In this document: in pieces, positions 4,792-6,601 of the stretch
How the letters are laid out: the number at the start of each line of letters is the position of its first letter
Position numbering within the stretch: position 1 is the stretch's first letter
Assembly (NCBI GenBank): GCA_003695455.1
Contig: RFJF01000879.1
Location: 1 to 6,601, forward strand
Length of the DNA stretch: 6,601 bases
Direction: 5' to 3'
DNA from: Chloroflexota bacterium
Lineage (GTDB): Bacteria > Chloroflexota > Anaerolineae > 4572-78 > J111
Made by a program: the position numbers and the translations under genes
Notes under the pieces: model-generated
Seen by the model: only the letters and a program-made list of their open reading frames with translations
What the model was told of the DNA's origin: nothing
The model's database searches: none

Positions 4792-6483
4792 TTGGCTGGC
4801 GAAACGGTTTTAACGGTTGATGACCGTGCGGACAGCATTAAATTTCTGCGCGAATACGTACTGATACCCAACGGGTACAAAATGTTGCACGCCAACAACG
4901 GCGCCGATGCGCTGCATCTGGTGCTGTCAAGAAAAGTTGACCTGGTGATTTCTGATTTGGTGATGCCGCGTATGGGCGGGCTGGAATTGCTGGAAACCCT
5001 GCGTGAACGCGAATTGGACATCCCCGTGATTTTAATGACATTTCACGGTTCAGAAGGCACCGCTGTGCGGGCTTTCAGGCTGGGCGCGCGTGATTACATC
5101 ATCAAACCGTTTGCCATTGATGAAATGCTCAACGCCATTGACCGCGCGCTGACCGAATCACGATTGCGGCAGGAGCGCGACCGGCTGACCCAAACCGTGC
5201 TCAAAATCAACCAGCAACTTGAAAACCGGGTGCAGGAACTGCGATTTCTGTACGGCATTGGCCGTTCGGTAACATCTCTGCAAGATTTGCAGCAGATTCT
5301 AAACCGGATTGTTGAGGCCGCAGCCTACCTGACCAAAGCCGAAGAAAGCTCGCTGATGCTGATTGACGAAGCTTCCGGGGATTTGTATTTGCGGGCCGCG
5401 CGGGGCATCAACGAAAAGCACGCCACCAGTTTTCGCATAAAAATGCACGACAGCATTGCCGGGCAGGTGGTTCACACCGGCCGGCCGGTGATGATTGGCG
5501 GCATTAACCAGGATGACTCGTTCAAGGTGAAAACGGGTTATTTTGTGAAATCGCTGCTCAACGTACCGCTCAAAGTAAAAGACAAGGTAATTGGCGTGCT
5601 GGCGGTGAATAATCGCACAGCGGTTAAAGCCTTTTCTGAACGCCACCTGAATTTGCTGATGGCCCTGGCCGACTACGCCAGCGTGGCCATTGAAAACGCG
5701 CGGCTGTACGCCCGGCTCTCGTCTGATATTGACCGCGCCGAACAATCGAGCCGGCAGTTGGAAAACCTGGTTGAATCACGCACCGCCGAGCTGAATGTGG
5801 CCCAGGAACAATTGATTAAAACAGAAAAACTGGCGGCGCTGGGCTACATGGCCGCCGGGGTAGTCAACGAAATGAATGCGCCCATCAACCGGATTTTGAA
5901 TCAACTGCGTGAACTCCAGCTTGAGTTGCCGTCAGAGGAAGCTTCATCGCTGGTGTCAAACCTTGAACGCGAAGTGCTTCACTGCCGCCGTACGGTTGAC
6001 AGCCTGCTTGATTTTTCTGACCAGCAGCAGTACCAGTTTGAGGCCGTTTATTTTAACGATATTATTCAGGCGGCATGGTCACGGTACGCCAGCGATCACG
6101 TGCTCAACCACAAAGTTGAACTGGTGCGCGGCTTGGACCCCAAATTGCCGCTGGTTATGGCCGATAGCAAACAGCTTGAACAGGCCATTTTCTTTCTGAT
6201 CAGAAACGCCTACGCTTCAATGCCCAACGGCGGCACGCTGCGGATTACCAGCCGGGCCGTGGGCACTCACGTGCAGGTAATCATCAGCGATACCGGCGAG
6301 GGACTTTCGCCGGAGGATGTGCGCCACATTTTCGATCCGTTTTTTAACGCCGGGCCTCCAGCGCACGGACTGGATTTGTCAATTACGCAGGCCATTATTG
6401 AGCGCCATAAAGGAACAATTGAGGTTGAAAGTCAGCCGGGCCAGGGTACCACCTTTACCATTCAATTTCCGCGCAAAATCTGA
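4792..6483 (+). CDS. REC-GAF-histidine-kinase-like signalling protein with degenerate kinase core
   Basis: This is a cytosolic 563-residue signalling protein without membrane segments. An N-terminal receiver domain (about 4-120) has all key residues: D10/D11, phospho-acceptor D55 (VISDLVMP), T83 and K105 (IIKPF). A coiled linker (about 121-150) leads to a GAF sensor domain (about 160-302), then a second coiled coil (about 303-345). A HisKA-like helix pair (about 340-410) and a HATPase domain (about 455-560) follow. The HATPase keeps N472 of the N-box, DTGEG (500-504) as G1 box and FDPFF (514-518). Three positions deviate. The H-box, normally His-Glu, reads GVVNEMNAPI, with N359 in place of the phosphorylated His. 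The first N-box Asn is F468. The G2 motif GxGLGL is AHGLDL (524-529). The frame is intact, so this is not a decayed gene. It may be a receiver-gated scaffold or pseudokinase whose input is phosphorylation at D55 and whose GAF ligand is unknown. The start is TTG with a strong Shine-Dalgarno. Confidence 0.92.
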   Translation: MAGETVLTVDDRADSIKFLREYVLIPNGYKMLHANNGADALHLVLSRKVDLVISDLVMPRMGGLELLETLRERELDIPVILMTFHGSEGTAVRAFRLGARDYIIKPFAIDEMLNAIDRALTESRLRQERDRLTQTVLKINQQLENRVQELRFLYGIGRSVTSLQDLQQILNRIVEAAAYLTKAEESSLMLIDEASGDLYLRAARGINEKHATSFRIKMHDSIAGQVVHTGRPVMIGGINQDDSFKVKTGYFVKSLLNVPLKVKDKVIGVLAVNNRTAVKAFSERHLNLLMALADYASVAIENARLYARLSSDIDRAEQSSRQLENLVESRTAELNVAQEQLIKTEKLAALGYMAAGVVNEMNAPINRILNQLRELQLELPSEEASSLVSNLEREVLHCRRTVDSLLDFSDQQQYQFEAVYFNDIIQAAWSRYASDHVLNHKVELVRGLDPKLPLVMADSKQLEQAIFFLIRNAYASMPNGGTLRITSRAVGTHVQVIISDTGEGLSPEDVRHIFDPFFNAGPPAHGLDLSITQAIIERHKGTIEVESQPGQGTTFTIQFPRKI

Positions 6484-6511
6484 GCGCGGTATTTAACCAA
6501 ATGCCCCCAAT

Positions 6512-6541
6512 AAAAACGGCGCCGATTTTAGCGCCGTTTTT
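6512..6541. terminator. Symmetrical, probably bidirectional intrinsic terminator
   Basis: AAAAACGGCGC (6512-6522) and GCGCCGTTTTT (6531-6541) form a perfect 11-base stem with an 8-base loop. The GC core is flanked by A-run and T-run, so it can end transcripts from both sides. It lies 28 bases after the stop of the REC-GAF gene. Confidence 0.88.
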
Positions 6542-6564
6542 CTTCTGCCCGGATTTTTTGGTGC

Positions 6565-6601
6565 TTACGGTTGGGCAAACAACCGTTTGCCGCTTTCTGC
6601 C
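6565..6601 (-). CDS. Possible C-terminal end of a convergent gene
   Basis: Reading leftward from the right edge, one frame encodes AESGKRLFAQP followed by TAA (6567-6565), 23 bases from the symmetrical terminator. The bidirectional shape of that terminator makes a convergent gene plausible. Twelve codons including the stop are far too few to identify a protein, and an open frame this short is common by chance. Confidence 0.28.
   Translation of the reverse strand, partial: AESGKRLFAQP

Noticed and set aside
5299..5745. Leftward 148-codon frame opposite the GAF domain
   Set aside because: It is a shadow of the well-supported signalling gene, with no start site or domain.
1..6601. tRNA, rRNA, CRISPR array, transposon or phage genes
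   Set aside because: No cloverleaf, rRNA segment, regularly spaced repeats, transposase or integrase motifs were seen on either strand.

Overview
The window looks like a piece of a moderately GC-rich bacterial chromosome. The best guess is a Chloroflexota member of the Anaerolineae type. This is inferred from the gene set (a large VanW-like envelope protein with duplicated peptidoglycan-binding-like domains, a DegV protein, a DUF1295 membrane protein and a REC-GAF-kinase fusion) and from short intergenic repeats. No rRNA or other phylogenetic marker is present, so the assignment is tentative. Promoters resemble the sigma-70 consensus, and two starts have good Shine-Dalgarno sites.

Layout. 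Positions 1-1438 hold a leftward two-gene operon: a DegV-family fatty-acid-binding protein followed 18 bases later by a DUF1295 (steroid 5-alpha-reductase-like) membrane protein. The second gene runs off the left edge and reads through the whole first 583 bases without a stop. A non-coding divergent control region (about 1439-1880) carries a near-perfect promoter for the operon, a perfect DnaA-box-like 9-mer, a rightward promoter and several inverted repeats built on GTCAAA/TTTGAC. Rightward from it comes an unrecognised 188-residue membrane-anchored protein (1881-2447), closed by a strong terminator (2506-2535). A second control region follows, with two TTGACA promoters, a 10-base inverted repeat and a 14-base perfect palindrome. 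It precedes a 629-residue VanW-domain protein (2726-4615). A 176-base gap with two kinds of short tandem repeat leads to a TTG-initiated 563-residue REC-GAF-histidine-kinase-like protein (4792-6483). That gene ends at a symmetrical terminator (6512-6541). The last 37 bases may be the C-terminus of a convergent gene.

How the parts relate. The window mixes lipid and envelope functions (DegV, DUF1295, VanW) with a signalling protein; no pathway links them all. The most notable observation is that the signalling protein keeps a complete receiver domain, but the phospho-accepting histidine of its kinase core is replaced by asparagine, and its first N-box asparagine and its G2 box are also altered. 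It therefore looks like a receiver-controlled pseudokinase, not an ordinary hybrid kinase. The second most notable observation is the palindrome-rich tandem promoter region in front of the VanW gene. I see no tRNA, rRNA, CRISPR array, transposase or phage gene.
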